Source: RH-AL1 sp965277735
GTDB lineage: Bacteria > Pseudomonadota > Alphaproteobacteria > Rhizobiales > Beijerinckiaceae
Length of the DNA stretch: 64,000 nucleotides
Direction of reading: 5' to 3'
Assembly: GCA_965277735.1 (NCBI GenBank)
Contig: CBDIDO010000002.1
Span: forward strand, 186,001-250,000
Shown here: positions 36,098 to 45,201 of the stretch, piece by piece
How the letters are laid out: every line of letters starts with the position of its first letter
How positions within the stretch are numbered: position 1 is the stretch's first letter
Made by a program: the position numbers and the translations under genes
Notes under the pieces: model-generated
The model's database searches: none
The model's input: the letters and a program-made list of their open reading frames with translations, nothing else
What the model was told of the DNA's origin: nothing

Positions 36098-37626
36098 GCA
36101 CGCTCGCGCGACTGGCCGACCAGCCCGTCATCGTCGGCGCCGGCCTCGCCGGCCTCACGACGGCGCTGGCGCTCGCACCGATGCCCTGCATCGTGCTGTC
36201 GCCGTCGCCGCTCGGCGCGGAAGCCTCGAGCGTCTGGGCACAGGGCGGCGTCGCCGCCTCGGTCGGCGCCGACGATGCGGCAGCGCTCCACGTCGCCGAC
36301 ACGCTCGCCGCCGGCGACGGGCTTTGCGACACGGCCGCCGCCGACCGCATCCTCGCCGAGGCGCCGGACGCCATCGGCCGGCTCGTCGATCTCGGCGCGC
36401 GGTTCGACCGCGACGCAGCCGGCGCACTCAAGCTCGGCCTGGAGGCCGCGCACGGACGCCGCCGCATCGTCCACGCCGCCGGCGATGCGACCGGCCGCGA
36501 GATCATGCGCGCGGTCGTCGCCGCGGTGCGCGCGTGCCCCTCGATCACCGTGCTCGAAGGCGTCAGTGCGCGGCGGCTGATCACTGTGGATGGCCGCATC
36601 AGTGGCGTGCTTGCGCGCAACGGCCGCGCGATGGTGCTGCCGACGAGCCGCGTCGTGCTCGCGACCGGCGGCATCGGCGGCCTGTTCGCACAATCGACGA
36701 ACCCGGCCAGCTGTTTCGGCATGGGCCTCGCGTTAGCGGCGCGCGCCGGCGCCGTGCTCGCCGACCTCGAATTCGTGCAGTTCCACCCGACCGCGCTCGA
36801 CGCCACGGGGACGCCGATCGCGCTGATCAGCGAGGCAGTGCGCGGCGAAGGGGCAACACTGATCGACGAGGCCGGCCGCCGCTTCATGGCCGACGTGCCC
36901 GGCCAGGAGCTGGCGCCGCGCGACGTCGTCGCTCGCGCGATCTTCGCCGAGATCGCGGCCGGCCACACCGTCCATCTCGACGCGCGGGGCCTGATCGCGG
37001 GCGGCTTCGCCACGCGCTTCCCGACGATCGCCGCCGCGTGCCACGCGCACGGCATCGATCCCGACCGCGAGCCGATCCCGGTGCGCCCGGCCGAGCACTA
37101 CCACATGGGCGGTGTCGATGTGGACGCCGACGGGCGCGCCAGCGTCGAAGGCCTGTGGGCCTGCGGCGAGGTCGCGCGCACGGGACTGCACGGCGCCAAC
37201 CGGCTCGCGTCGAACTCGCTGCTCGAGGCGATGGTTTGCGGGCGAACCGTCGCGGCCAGCGTCGCGGCGACGCCGGCGCGTCCGGTGCGCGTCGCGCCGG
37301 TGCCGCGCGTGCCGGTAGCCGCCGATCCCGCCGCGATCCGCAACCTCGTCTCGGCGAGCCTCGGCGTGTTGCGCGATCGCACGACGCTGCTGGCCGGCAT
37401 CGAGACACTGCTGCCGCTCGCGCGTGGCGCCGCCGCCGCGAGCGATCCGGCCCTCGTCGCGCTGATGATCGCCGTCGCCGCGCTCGATCGCCGCGAAAGC
37501 CGTGGCGGTCACTACCGGACCGATTGGCCGGAGGCCGATCCCTGGCAGGCGCGCTCGCGCAAGCTCACGATGGTCGACGCGCTGCGCATGGCGGATTACG
37601 CGACCGCACGCGTCGCCGCGGCCTGA
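36094..37626 (+). CDS. nadB: L-aspartate oxidase
   Basis: This FAD enzyme oxidises L-aspartate to iminoaspartate for NadA. The 510-aa protein has the dinucleotide-binding GAGLAGLTTALAL near the N-terminus, ASSVWAQGGVAAS, VVLATGGIGGLF, EFVQFHPTAL with a conserved histidine, and AEHYHMGGVDVD and GLHGANRLASNSLLEAMV in the C-terminal FAD domain. All match the succinate dehydrogenase/aspartate oxidase flavoprotein family. ATG 36094 overlaps the nadA stop by four bases. The capping and C-terminal helical domains look complete. Confidence 0.97.
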
Positions 37627-37631
37627 CGCCT

Positions 37632-38483
37632 ATGCTGACGCCGCTGCCTCGCGTCCTCATCCAGCCGCTCGTCGCGGCTGCGCTGCGCGAGGATCTCGGC
37701 CGCGCCGGCGACATCACGACGGATTCGATCGTGCCGCCCGAGGCGCGTGCGCGCCTGACGATCCGCGCGCGGCAGCCGGGCACGATCGCCGGGCTCGACC
37801 TCGCACGCCTCGCCTTCGCGCTCGTCGATCACGCGATCGTGCTCGACGTGGAGAGGCCCGACGGCAGCGCCGTCGCGCCGGGTGATGTCGTGGGTCGGCT
37901 GGAAGGCCCGGCGCGCGGCCTGCTGACCGGCGAGCGCGTGGCGCTCAACTTCATGGGTCGGATGAGTGGCATCGCGACCGTGACGCGGTCGATCGTCGAC
38001 GCGGTGCGCGATACGCGTGCAACAATCGTCGACACGCGCAAGACGACGCCCGGTCTGCGCGCGATCGAGAAATATGCCGTGCGTGCCGGCGGCGGCGGCA
38101 ACCATCGCTTCGGGCTCGACGATGCGGTGCTGATCAAGGACAACCATGTCGCGATCGCCGGCGGCATCCGCCCGGCGATCGAGCGCGCCAAGGCCGGAGT
38201 CGGTCATCTCGTCAAGATCGAGGTGGAAGTGGATAATCTGGCGCAGCTCGAGGAAGCGCTCGCGATCGGCATCGATGCCGTGCTGCTCGACAACATGAGC
38301 CTCGCCGACCTCGCCCGTGCTGTGAATATGGTCGCCGGGCGCGCGATCACCGAAGCCTCGGGCCGCGTCACGCCGGAAACGGCGCCGGCGATCGCTGCGA
38401 CGGGCGTCGATCTCATCTCGGTCGGCTGGCTGACGCACAGCGCGCCGGTGCTCGACCTGGGCCTCGATTTCGAGGCAGCCTAG
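37632..38483 (+). CDS. nadC: Nicotinate-nucleotide pyrophosphorylase (carboxylating)
   Basis: This quinolinate phosphoribosyltransferase forms nicotinate mononucleotide from quinolinate and PRPP. The 283-aa protein has LREDLGRAGDITTDS, GERVALNFMGRMSGIAT, TRKTTPGLRAIEKYAV, HRFGLDDAVLIKDNHV and VDLISVGWLTHSAP, all typical of NadC. ATG 37632 is five bases after the nadB stop, so it is the third gene of the nadABC operon. A long hairpin follows its stop. Confidence 0.97.
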   Translation: MLTPLPRVLIQPLVAAALREDLGRAGDITTDSIVPPEARARLTIRARQPGTIAGLDLARLAFALVDHAIVLDVERPDGSAVAPGDVVGRLEGPARGLLTGERVALNFMGRMSGIATVTRSIVDAVRDTRATIVDTRKTTPGLRAIEKYAVRAGGGGNHRFGLDDAVLIKDNHVAIAGGIRPAIERAKAGVGHLVKIEVEVDNLAQLEEALAIGIDAVLLDNMSLADLARAVNMVAGRAITEASGRVTPETAPAIAATGVDLISVGWLTHSAPVLDLGLDFEAA

Positions 38484-38498
38484 ATCTTCGCGCAAGAT

Positions 38499-38524
38499 GG
38501 CCTCCCCTCCGAAGAGGGAAGGCC
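38499..38524. terminator. Bidirectional hairpin between nadC and a converging small gene
   Basis: The stem GGCCTCCCCTC / GAGGGAAGGCC (11 bp, one mismatch) with a CGAA loop begins 15 bp after the nadC stop and ends 7 bp before the stop of the converging 64-aa gene. There is no strong T-run on either strand, so it may work as a termination or RNA-stabilising structure. Confidence 0.5.
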
Positions 38525-38531
38525 GACCGTC

Positions 38532-38726
38532 TTAGCGACGGATGACGGTCTTCTTGACGACGACGTGACGGCGCATGGCCGGGCGGCGAACCACCTTCTT
38601 CACGATCACGGCGGCCTTGACGACCGGCAGCGTCGAGGCAGCGCCGACCGACGAGACCATCGGCATGGCCGAGGCGAACGAGACCGACCCAAGGACGATC
38701 GAGGCGGCAATCGCAGTCTTCAACAT
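38532..38726 (-). CDS. Small exported basic protein, hypothetical
   Basis: This 64-aa protein has a clear signal peptide (MLKTAIAASIVLGSVSFASA) followed by a mature part of about 44 residues rich in Val, Lys and Arg, ending VVVKKTVIRR. The ATG is preceded by AAAAGGGAGAAG, a strong Shine-Dalgarno, which argues for real expression. No domain is recognised. The mature chain is strongly cationic with two VxKK repeats (VIVKKVVRR and VVVKKTVIRR), so it may bind an acidic envelope component. That is inference only. Confidence 0.7.
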   Translation of the reverse strand: MLKTAIAASIVLGSVSFASAMPMVSSVGAASTLPVVKAAVIVKKVVRRPAMRRHVVVKKTVIRR

Positions 38727-38982
38727 GTTCTTCTCCCTTTTCAGATCCGTTCGAACGAGACCTGTCCGACTCCCATAGCGCGCGTCGCGCGTCCGCGCAC
38801 TTTGGTTCGTCGAGAAACCTTAATCCGTCGCGGCCCGCATTCAACGCCGGGAATGGTCTTACGCCCCTCGGAGGAGAGCCGGCGCGGCGCCCCCGGGTTG
38901 CGGGTGACATCGGTGCAACGCGAAGCCGCCGTCGCGCCGCTCGCAGCCCGTAAGGCGCGAGAATCAGTGTGAAATTCCGCGC

Positions 38983-39180
38983 ATGCCGGGTAACCTTATT
39001 CCGACATCATGGGGCCGCGCCTGGCCCGGGGGCTTTCGGGTGCCGACGCTTTTCCGCCTGCTCATCGTCATCGCGCTCATCGCGGCCCTGGCTTATGGGA
39101 CCATGCTGGCGATGGTGACGTTCCTGCATCCGCCTCCGCACGAAATCGTACAGACGATACAGCTGCCGCCCAGCAAGTAG
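38983..39180 (+). CDS. Small single-pass membrane protein, hypothetical
   Basis: This 65-aa protein has one hydrophobic helix, FRLLIVIALIAALAYGTMLA, followed by a short proline-rich tail (TFLHPPPHEIVQTIQLPP). Very similar one-TM proteins with PPxxEI tails occur widely in Hyphomicrobiales with no known function. ATG 38983 is used; a GTG at 39040 would start directly before the helix and is also plausible, and neither has a strong ribosome binding site. Confidence 0.65.
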   Translation: MPGNLIPTSWGRAWPGGFRVPTLFRLLIVIALIAALAYGTMLAMVTFLHPPPHEIVQTIQLPPSK

Positions 39181-39209
39181 GCGGCCTTCCCTCGCGAGGC
39201 TGGCCTGCT

Positions 39210-39821
39210 CTAGCTGAACGGGGACGCGCGGAACGCGTCGGTCGCTTCGGCCTTGGCCGAGAGGGCGGCGAGCCGCGGGTACGCGGTCAAATCGACGGCA
39301 TCGGACACGATCTCGCTGGTGAACCGGAACGCGATCGCACTGGTGATGTCCGCCTGCAGAGGTCTTTCACCGAACAGCCAGGGCTGGTCTCCGCCGATCT
39401 GCGCCTCGAGCAGCTTGTAGGCCGCCGCGAGCTGGCCGGCGACGCGGTCGAGCCAGGGCTGATGCTGCTTTTCCGCCGGCCTCAGCTTGCGCTCGTATTC
39501 GATCTGCACCGACTTGTCGGCCGCCGCCAACGCCAGGCCGGTGATTCGCTGCGCACGGGCATGCGCGGCCACGGTGGGCGGCATCAGCGTCGCCGGCGCC
39601 GCCAGCCGCTCGATGTGCTCCAGGATCAAGCTCGAGTCCATCAGCACGATGCCGTCATCGGTCAGCAGGGTCGGCGCCTTCACGACAGGGTTGATCGCGG
39701 CGAATTCGTCGAAGTGCCGGAACACCGACACCTGGTCGTGCGTGAACGGCAGGTCGAGCACGCGCAGCGAAATCGCGACGCGCCGCACGTAGGGCGAATC
39801 CAGCATGCCGATCAATCGCAT
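39210..39821 (-). CDS. Glutathione S-transferase family protein
   Basis: This 203-aa GST-fold protein has a thioredoxin-like N-terminal half: MLDSPYVRRVAISLRVLDLPF, with Ser in the active-site position, then NPVVKAPTLLTDDG including the cis-Pro, and LMDSSLILEHIE for glutathione gamma-Glu binding. An all-helical C-terminal half follows with ADITSAIAFRF. It resembles the YibF/YfcF-like bacterial GSTs. It lies 16 bp downstream of pncB on the same strand, so it may be the last gene of the patatin-pncB-GST transcript. The substrate is unknown. Confidence 0.92.
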   Translation of the reverse strand: MRLIGMLDSPYVRRVAISLRVLDLPFTHDQVSVFRHFDEFAAINPVVKAPTLLTDDGIVLMDSSLILEHIERLAAPATLMPPTVAAHARAQRITGLALAAADKSVQIEYERKLRPAEKQHQPWLDRVAGQLAAAYKLLEAQIGGDQPWLFGERPLQADITSAIAFRFTSEIVSDAVDLTAYPRLAALSAKAEATDAFRASPFS

Positions 39822-39837
39822 CGAATGGTTCCTTGCC

Positions 39838-41145
39838 TCACGCGTCGCGCATCTCGCCTGGAATATAGCCGAAGACCCGCGTGTAGCGGGCGACCTCGTC
39901 CGCCGGCCCCAGGAACTTGGCCGGGTTGTCGGAGAGCTTCACCGCCGGGCGCCCGTCGACCTCGAACACCTTGCATACGAGGGAGACCGGCTTGAGATCG
40001 ATCGGATAGGCCTTGGGCAAGCAGCCGACGAAATCGTTGGTGAGCGCGGTGCCCCAGCCGATCGAGATCTGCACCTTGCCGCGCAGCGCGCGCACGCTTT
40101 CCTCGATCTTGTCGATGTTCATCGCATCCGACAGCACCACCAGCTTCTTGGTCGGGTCGCGCCCGCGCGCGCGCCACCATTGGATGAGCTCCTCGGCGGC
40201 CTCGATCGGTGGCTTCGAATCCGGGCGCGCGCCGGTCCAATCAGCGGCCCAGTCGGGCGCGGCGGCGAGGAAATTCGAGGTGCCGAACGTGTCCGGCAGC
40301 AGCACGAGGAGATTGCCGGCGTAGAGCTTCGACCAAGCCTTCAGCACCTCGAACGGCGCGGCGGCGAGCGCCTCGTCGCTCTCGGCCTGCGCGGCGAACA
40401 CCATCGGCAGCTCGTGCGCATTGGTGCCGATCGCCTCGCAGCCGAGATCGAGCGCATGCTTGACGTTCGAGGTGCCGGTGAAGCTCGCGCCGAGGCCTTC
40501 CTGCAGCGCGGCGACGCACCAGCGCTGCCACAGGAAGCCGTGCCGGCGCCTTGTGCCGAAGTCGCCGAGGCGCAGCGGCCCCTTCTCCGCCAGCGTACGC
40601 AGCCGCTCGATCTTGTCCCACAGCTTCGCCTTCGCGCGGGCGTAGAAGATGTCCAGCTCGAAGCGGCTCATCGCGCGCATCGCGTCGCGCGCACGCAGCT
40701 CGTTGATGATCGCGAGCGCGGGCACCTCCCACATCGTGGTCTGCGTCCACAGCCCGTCGAAACGCAGCTCGAGCTGGCCGTCGCGCTCGGAGAGCTCGTA
40801 GTCGGGCAGCTGGAACGAGGCGAGAAAATCGATGAAGCCCGGCTCGAAAACCTGCCGCTTGCCGTAGAACGTGTTGCCGGCGAGCCAGACCAGCTCGTTT
40901 CGCTGGAAGCGCAGCGTGCGGGCGTGGTCGAGCTGCGCCATCAGCTCGTGCTTGTCGATCTGCTCGGCGAGCTTGACGTTCGTCGTGCGGTTCTTCAGCC
41001 CGAAGGCGACGCGCGTCGTCGGCTTCAGCTTCCAGATCATCTGCAGCATGAGCAGCTTGTAGAAATCCGTATCGAGCAGCGTGCGCACGATCGGATCGAT
41101 GCGGAACGAATGGTCGTAGACGCGACCGGCGAGGTCGATGCTCAT
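39838..41145 (-). CDS. pncB: Nicotinate phosphoribosyltransferase
   Basis: This salvage enzyme makes nicotinate mononucleotide from nicotinate, PRPP and ATP. The 435-aa protein has LLDTDFYKLLMLQMIW at the N-terminus, GDFGTRRRHGFLWQRW, FTGTSNVKHALDLG, IGTNAHELPM and KLVVLSDAMNIDKIEE, all typical of the PncB family. It lies 1.4 kb from the de novo nadABC genes. The start ATG 41145 overlaps the stop of the patatin-like gene (ATGA), so it seems to be translated from that operon rather than from its own promoter. Confidence 0.96.
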   Translation of the reverse strand: MSIDLAGRVYDHSFRIDPIVRTLLDTDFYKLLMLQMIWKLKPTTRVAFGLKNRTTNVKLAEQIDKHELMAQLDHARTLRFQRNELVWLAGNTFYGKRQVFEPGFIDFLASFQLPDYELSERDGQLELRFDGLWTQTTMWEVPALAIINELRARDAMRAMSRFELDIFYARAKAKLWDKIERLRTLAEKGPLRLGDFGTRRRHGFLWQRWCVAALQEGLGASFTGTSNVKHALDLGCEAIGTNAHELPMVFAAQAESDEALAAAPFEVLKAWSKLYAGNLLVLLPDTFGTSNFLAAAPDWAADWTGARPDSKPPIEAAEELIQWWRARGRDPTKKLVVLSDAMNIDKIEESVRALRGKVQISIGWGTALTNDFVGCLPKAYPIDLKPVSLVCKVFEVDGRPAVKLSDNPAKFLGPADEVARYTRVFGYIPGEMRDA

Positions 41146-42425
41146 GAGCGGCAGGCTTTCTCGACGGGGTCTTCGGTTTCACCCGGTGGCTTCGCGGGCT
41201 CGCTCCACACCATGATCGGCGTCGTCGGCACGTCGCTCGCCCATTTGCCGGCGCGCCCGACCTCGACCCCGCAGCGAAACAGCGCAGCGGCGTAGCCGCG
41301 GTCGAATTGCGTCTGCTTGATCGTGTTGAACGCCTGCGGGATGCCTTGATAGTATAACGCGGATTGCCCGACCTGCATCTCGCGCGCGAGCACGTGCAGG
41401 TTCGACAACACCTGGTACTTCACCAGCGTCAGCACGCCACGCGAGGCGAGCGCGAACATCTTGTCGTGCGAGGGCGCGTATTCCGGCCCGAGCTTGCCGT
41501 TGCGGATGATCCACAGCGTCCGCTTGCGGACATTGCCGAAGATCTTCTTCTCGAGCTCCGACAATTGCGCTTCCGGCGGCACGAAGATCACCTCCGCGGT
41601 GACGCCGCCGTCGACATGCAGCTCGGAGTAGATCTTGCCGTCCTCCGCCTGGACGCGGAATGCGACCGGCGGAAAGATGCCGGGAATGGCAGCCGACGCG
41701 AGAAGGATCTTCACGAAGAGATCGCGCCGGTCCTGCCGTCCGCTCGCCGCGACCGCCGTCAGGTCCCAGATCACCGGGCGCTGCGCGTCGAGATTGGTGC
41801 TCGCCACTAGCAGGCGGCGCCCCAATCGCGATTGCGCGGCGATCTCGTCGAGAAACGCATCGGTCGCGTAACGCCGGATCAGCGCCTCGAGCGGCGCAGT
41901 GCTTTCGAGCGAGTTGCCAAGCAGGCCGAACAAGCCGCGGCTGGTATAGAGATCGCTCGAGCCGTTGTTGAGATAGATGTCGGCGAGATCCTTGTCGTGC
42001 GCCGGTCCTAGAAAGACGAACGGCGCCGCGAGCGCGCCCGTCGACACGCCGGTGACGGCTTCGAAGATCGGGCGATCGCCGCGCGCGGTCCAGCCCTTCA
42101 TGATGCCGGCCGTGAGCGCGCCGTTGTCGCCGCCGCCGGAGATCGCGATGAAATTCGCCTCGCGCAGGAAATCCGGCCCGATATGGCGCTCTGAATTCTG
42201 CTTGATCTCTTCGTAGAGCTTCGTGACGAAGCCCTCGAAGGCCGGCGTCAGCTCATCGCCCCAATAGCGAACGTCGTAGCCGGGGATATGGGCCGTCTCG
42301 ACCAGTGGCTCGGGGACGGCGTTGCGGCGCCCTTCCTTGAACAGGGTGCTGCGCAGCGGCCAGGCGGCCGCACCGGCCACCAGGACGAGCAGGCCGAGGA
42401 CAATGAGCCAGCGGCGGCGACGCAT
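41142..42425 (-). CDS. Patatin-like phospholipase, membrane-anchored
   Basis: This 427-aa protein has an N-terminal anchor (RRRRWLIVLGLLVLVAGAAAW) and a patatin domain. The domain contains the oxyanion glycine loop SGGGDNGAL, nucleophile elbow GVSTGAL and catalytic aspartate in VDGG, forming the Ser-Asp dyad of the family. It probably hydrolyses lipid acyl esters at or near the membrane. ATG 42425 is chosen because it places the basic residues directly before the hydrophobic anchor; an ATG at 42491 would add 22 residues. It overlaps pncB by four bases. Confidence 0.92.
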   Translation of the reverse strand: MRRRRWLIVLGLLVLVAGAAAWPLRSTLFKEGRRNAVPEPLVETAHIPGYDVRYWGDELTPAFEGFVTKLYEEIKQNSERHIGPDFLREANFIAISGGGDNGALTAGIMKGWTARGDRPIFEAVTGVSTGALAAPFVFLGPAHDKDLADIYLNNGSSDLYTSRGLFGLLGNSLESTAPLEALIRRYATDAFLDEIAAQSRLGRRLLVASTNLDAQRPVIWDLTAVAASGRQDRRDLFVKILLASAAIPGIFPPVAFRVQAEDGKIYSELHVDGGVTAEVIFVPPEAQLSELEKKIFGNVRKRTLWIIRNGKLGPEYAPSHDKMFALASRGVLTLVKYQVLSNLHVLAREMQVGQSALYYQGIPQAFNTIKQTQFDRGYAAALFRCGVEVGRAGKWASDVPTTPIMVWSEPAKPPGETEDPVEKACRS

Positions 42426-42594
42426 CGATGGACATACCCTCGACGAAACCGTGAAGGGCCAAGCCATGGCCTGTCCCGCCCCATTCGGCAACCGCCTTGC
42501 GCCCAGTGGCCTTCCAGGGGGCGGCTTTGCCCCTTGCCGGCGCCCATGGCATAAGGAACCCTGGATTGAAACGGCGCTCGCAGGCTCGCCCGAA

Positions 42595-43632
42595 GTGATC
42601 GAACAGGCAATTTATTTCGCGCTCGGCTGCGTCGTCACCGCGCTCGCGGCGCTGCTCTTTCTCCCGATCGTCTGGCGGCGTGCTTTGCGACTGACCCGGG
42701 CGCGCCTGCAGCTGCAGGTTCCGCTCTCGATGCAGGAGATCCTGTCCGAGCGCGATCAGCTGCGGGCGGAATTTGCGATCGAGCGGATGCGATCAGAGCA
42801 GGCGCTCGAGAAGGTCCGCGCCGGCAAGACGCGCGACATGGCGGTGATCGGCCGCCAGAGTCTCGCTGCGACCGCGATGTCCAACCAGATCGCCGCGCTC
42901 CGCAAGCTCGAGAAGTCGCAGGAGGGTGAGATCCGTCGCCTCCTCGAGGAGCTTGCCACGGCCACGGCGGAAGTCGGGGCGCTGCAGGTCGAGCTGCACG
43001 ATGCGCATGCTCTGGTCGAGCGCTGGCGCGACCGCCGCGGCAGCGACGCCGACGCTCATGCGACGCTGCGCCAGGAGAGCGACACCAAGCGCGCGCTCGT
43101 CGCGTCGCTGGAGGCCCGCGTGGCGGGGCTCGAGACACGCCTGGCCGATGCGACCCACGCTCGCGAGATGCGCGAGTCGATGCTTCGCGGCAAGCTCGAG
43201 ACGGCCGTGGCGCATTCGGCGCGCCACGAATCGAGCGGGGTCTCGTTCCAACACGAGCTCGAGGAGGCGCGGCTGCGCATCCATGCCCTCGAAGAGGAGC
43301 TGGCGTCCGCGGGCATCGATACGCGCGACCGCGAGAAGAACGCCACGCTCGAGCGCAGCCTGCTGGCCGGCCGCGCGCGCGACACCGACAAGGCGCAGGT
43401 GGAGACGCTCGACAGCCTTCGCGCCGAAAACAATGCCCTGCAGGCGGCCCTGCAGCAGCTCCGCGCGTCCCCTGGAACGGGCGGCGACGCGGACGACGGC
43501 GGCCTGCGGGCCGGCATCCACGCGCTCGGTCTTGCCGTGGCGCAGATGGGGCGGAACCCGCCGGACGCCCCCCGTGAAGATGAGTCGGAGCGCCGCCGGG
43601 CGGTCGAGCCGTCGCGCATCGACGCGCTCTGA
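42595..43632 (+). CDS. Membrane-anchored coiled-coil protein, hypothetical
   Basis: This 345-aa protein has one N-terminal hydrophobic helix (IYFALGCVVTALAALLFLPIVW, residues about 5-26) followed by almost continuous heptad-like, charged helix to about residue 300 and a polar tail. GTG 42595 is used because the upstream open frame overlaps the divergent patatin promoter and has no good start. Comparable anchored coiled-coil proteins occur in Hyphomicrobiales without assigned function. A structural or cell-envelope scaffold role is possible but only inferred. It diverges from the patatin gene. Confidence 0.75.
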   Translation: MIEQAIYFALGCVVTALAALLFLPIVWRRALRLTRARLQLQVPLSMQEILSERDQLRAEFAIERMRSEQALEKVRAGKTRDMAVIGRQSLAATAMSNQIAALRKLEKSQEGEIRRLLEELATATAEVGALQVELHDAHALVERWRDRRGSDADAHATLRQESDTKRALVASLEARVAGLETRLADATHAREMRESMLRGKLETAVAHSARHESSGVSFQHELEEARLRIHALEEELASAGIDTRDREKNATLERSLLAGRARDTDKAQVETLDSLRAENNALQAALQQLRASPGTGGDADDGGLRAGIHALGLAVAQMGRNPPDAPREDESERRRAVEPSRIDAL

Positions 43633-43699
43633 GCGCTCTACACGCAAAACGTGCATCATTTAAAGTCAGGCTGGCCGTGCTACGCCGGCTTGCGGGGGA

Positions 43700-43782
43700 A
43701 GACTCAGCGAAAAATTAACCCTAGCTTGATAAAACCATAGGTTGCATATTTAAGTATCCTGACGTCACAGCCAGGACAACCA
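43700..43782 (+). promoter_or_regulatory. AT-rich probable promoter of the 55-aa protein gene
   Basis: This region is markedly AT-rich for the window. It contains TTGATA (about 43726-43731), a TATTTAAG stretch about 15-17 bases later, and an 8-bp palindrome TGACGTCA at 43760-43767, 15 bp before the ATG. The -35/-10 assignment is tentative. Confidence 0.4.
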
Positions 43783-43950
43783 ATGGCCGAATTCGCCGCC
43801 TCACATCCGTCCCGCGACGAGTTGCGCAACTACGTCCTCGACATGATCGCGCAGCTCGCGACTCTCGCGCGCGACAACGGCGACCCGCGGTTGGCGGCCC
43901 TTCTGGAGCGCGTGCTCGCCGCCATGACAGAAGGCGCCCGCGAGCACTGA
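43783..43950 (+). CDS. Small 55-aa helical protein, hypothetical
   Basis: This 55-aa protein begins MAEFAASHPSRDELRNYVLD, followed by MIAQLATLARDNGDPRLAALL, and is predicted to be two amphipathic helices joined by a DNGDPR turn. There are no Cys, Trp or TM segments. The ATG is preceded by CCAGGACAACC, a fair Shine-Dalgarno, and by an AT-rich promoter-like region. It converges on phaZ with three bases between the stops. No family is recognised, and a role in PHB granules cannot be inferred from neighbourhood alone. Confidence 0.65.
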   Translation: MAEFAASHPSRDELRNYVLDMIAQLATLARDNGDPRLAALLERVLAAMTEGAREH

Positions 43951-43953
43951 GCG

Positions 43954-45201
43954 TCAGCTCGCGGCGATCCGCGCGTTGAAATCGACGATCGTCGGGACGA
44001 TGTCGCGCCGGAAGCGGGAGCCGTTGAAAACGCCGTAATGACCGACGTCCTTTTGCAGGTGGTGCTGCTTGCGCTCCGCCGGCAAGTTTGAGCAGAGATC
44101 ATGCGCGGCGTGCGTCTGGCCGATGCCGGAGATGTCGTCGTTCTCGCCCTCGACCGTCAGGAGCCCGGTCTTGCGGATCTTCGACAGATCCACCGGCTCG
44201 CCGCGGTGCGTCATCGTCCCCTTCGGCAGCCGGTGCTCGACGAACACGGTGTCGATCGTCTGCAGATAATATTCGGCGGTAAGGTCCATCACGGCGAGAT
44301 ATTCGTCGTAGAACTCGCGCTGCTTCTCGCCCGACTCCCCGTCGCCTTTGACGAGGTGGTTGAACATCTCGACATGCGCGTCGACGTGGCGGTCGATGTT
44401 CATCGCCATGAAGCCGGAGAGCTGCAGGAAGCCCGGGTACACGAAGCGGCCGAAGCCCGGATACGGGTACGGCACCGGGAAGATGCAGTTCTCGCGAAAC
44501 CACTGGCTGCCGCGCTTCTCGGCGAGCTGGTTGACCGCGGTCGGCGAGCGGCGCGTGTCGACGGGACCTCCCATCAGCGTCATCGTGGTGGGCGCGTTGG
44601 GATCGCCGGCCGCCTCCATCAGCGCCACGGCGGCGATCAGCGGCACCGAGGGCTGGCAGACGCCGAGCGTGTGGAGCACTGCGCCGTCACGTTTCAGCGC
44701 GGCGCACATCTCGACGAGATAGTCGATGTAGTCGTCGAGGTCGAAATGCGCGACGGCCTTCGGCACCAGCCGCGCGTCGGTCCAGTCGGTGATGTACACG
44801 TCGTAATGCGGCAGGAAGGCCTCGACGGTGCCGCGCAGCAGCGTCGCGTAATGCCCCGACATCGGTGCCACGATCAGCAGCTTCGGCGCAACTTGGCCAC
44901 TGGGCAGATCCCGTTTGAAGCGCAACAGACGGCAGAACGGCTTCTGCCAAACCACCGTCTCCTCGATCGCGACCCGACGGCCGTCGATCTGCGTCGACTC
45001 GAGCCGGAAGGCCGGCTTGCCGTAGCGGCGCGTGAGGCGCTCGAACATCTCGGTGGAAGCGAGGATGGTGCGGCCGACCGGCGTCTTGGCGAACGGGTTC
45101 ATCGGGTTGCGTGCCCAAAACCGCGCCATTTCGGAGGCGGCGCGTGCGGGCGCCAGCGCCAGATAGGCAAGCTCGTGGGCCTGGTAGGACAACGGATTCA
45201 T
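43954..45201 (-). CDS. phaZ: Intracellular polyhydroxyalkanoate (PHB) depolymerase
   Basis: This 415-aa alpha/beta-fold enzyme degrades native PHB granules. It has the opening YQAHELAYLALAPARA found in intracellular depolymerases, LLIVAPMSGHYATLLRGT, and a lipase-like box with cysteine instead of serine, TLGVCQPSVP (Cys at residue 182). Further segments are VEGENDDISGIGQT with the Asp and KDVGHYGVFNGSR with the His. A Cys nucleophile is the hallmark of the PhaZ group from Cupriavidus. ATG 45201 has GGAG six bases upstream; a GTG at 45207 is the alternative. Confidence 0.96.
   Translation of the reverse strand: MNPLSYQAHELAYLALAPARAASEMARFWARNPMNPFAKTPVGRTILASTEMFERLTRRYGKPAFRLESTQIDGRRVAIEETVVWQKPFCRLLRFKRDLPSGQVAPKLLIVAPMSGHYATLLRGTVEAFLPHYDVYITDWTDARLVPKAVAHFDLDDYIDYLVEMCAALKRDGAVLHTLGVCQPSVPLIAAVALMEAAGDPNAPTTMTLMGGPVDTRRSPTAVNQLAEKRGSQWFRENCIFPVPYPYPGFGRFVYPGFLQLSGFMAMNIDRHVDAHVEMFNHLVKGDGESGEKQREFYDEYLAVMDLTAEYYLQTIDTVFVEHRLPKGTMTHRGEPVDLSKIRKTGLLTVEGENDDISGIGQTHAAHDLCSNLPAERKQHHLQKDVGHYGVFNGSRFRRDIVPTIVDFNARIAAS

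Noticed and set aside
43641..43653. CACG-CAAAA-CGTG hairpin after the coiled-coil gene
   Set aside because: Only 4-bp arms and no T-run; too weak to call a terminator.
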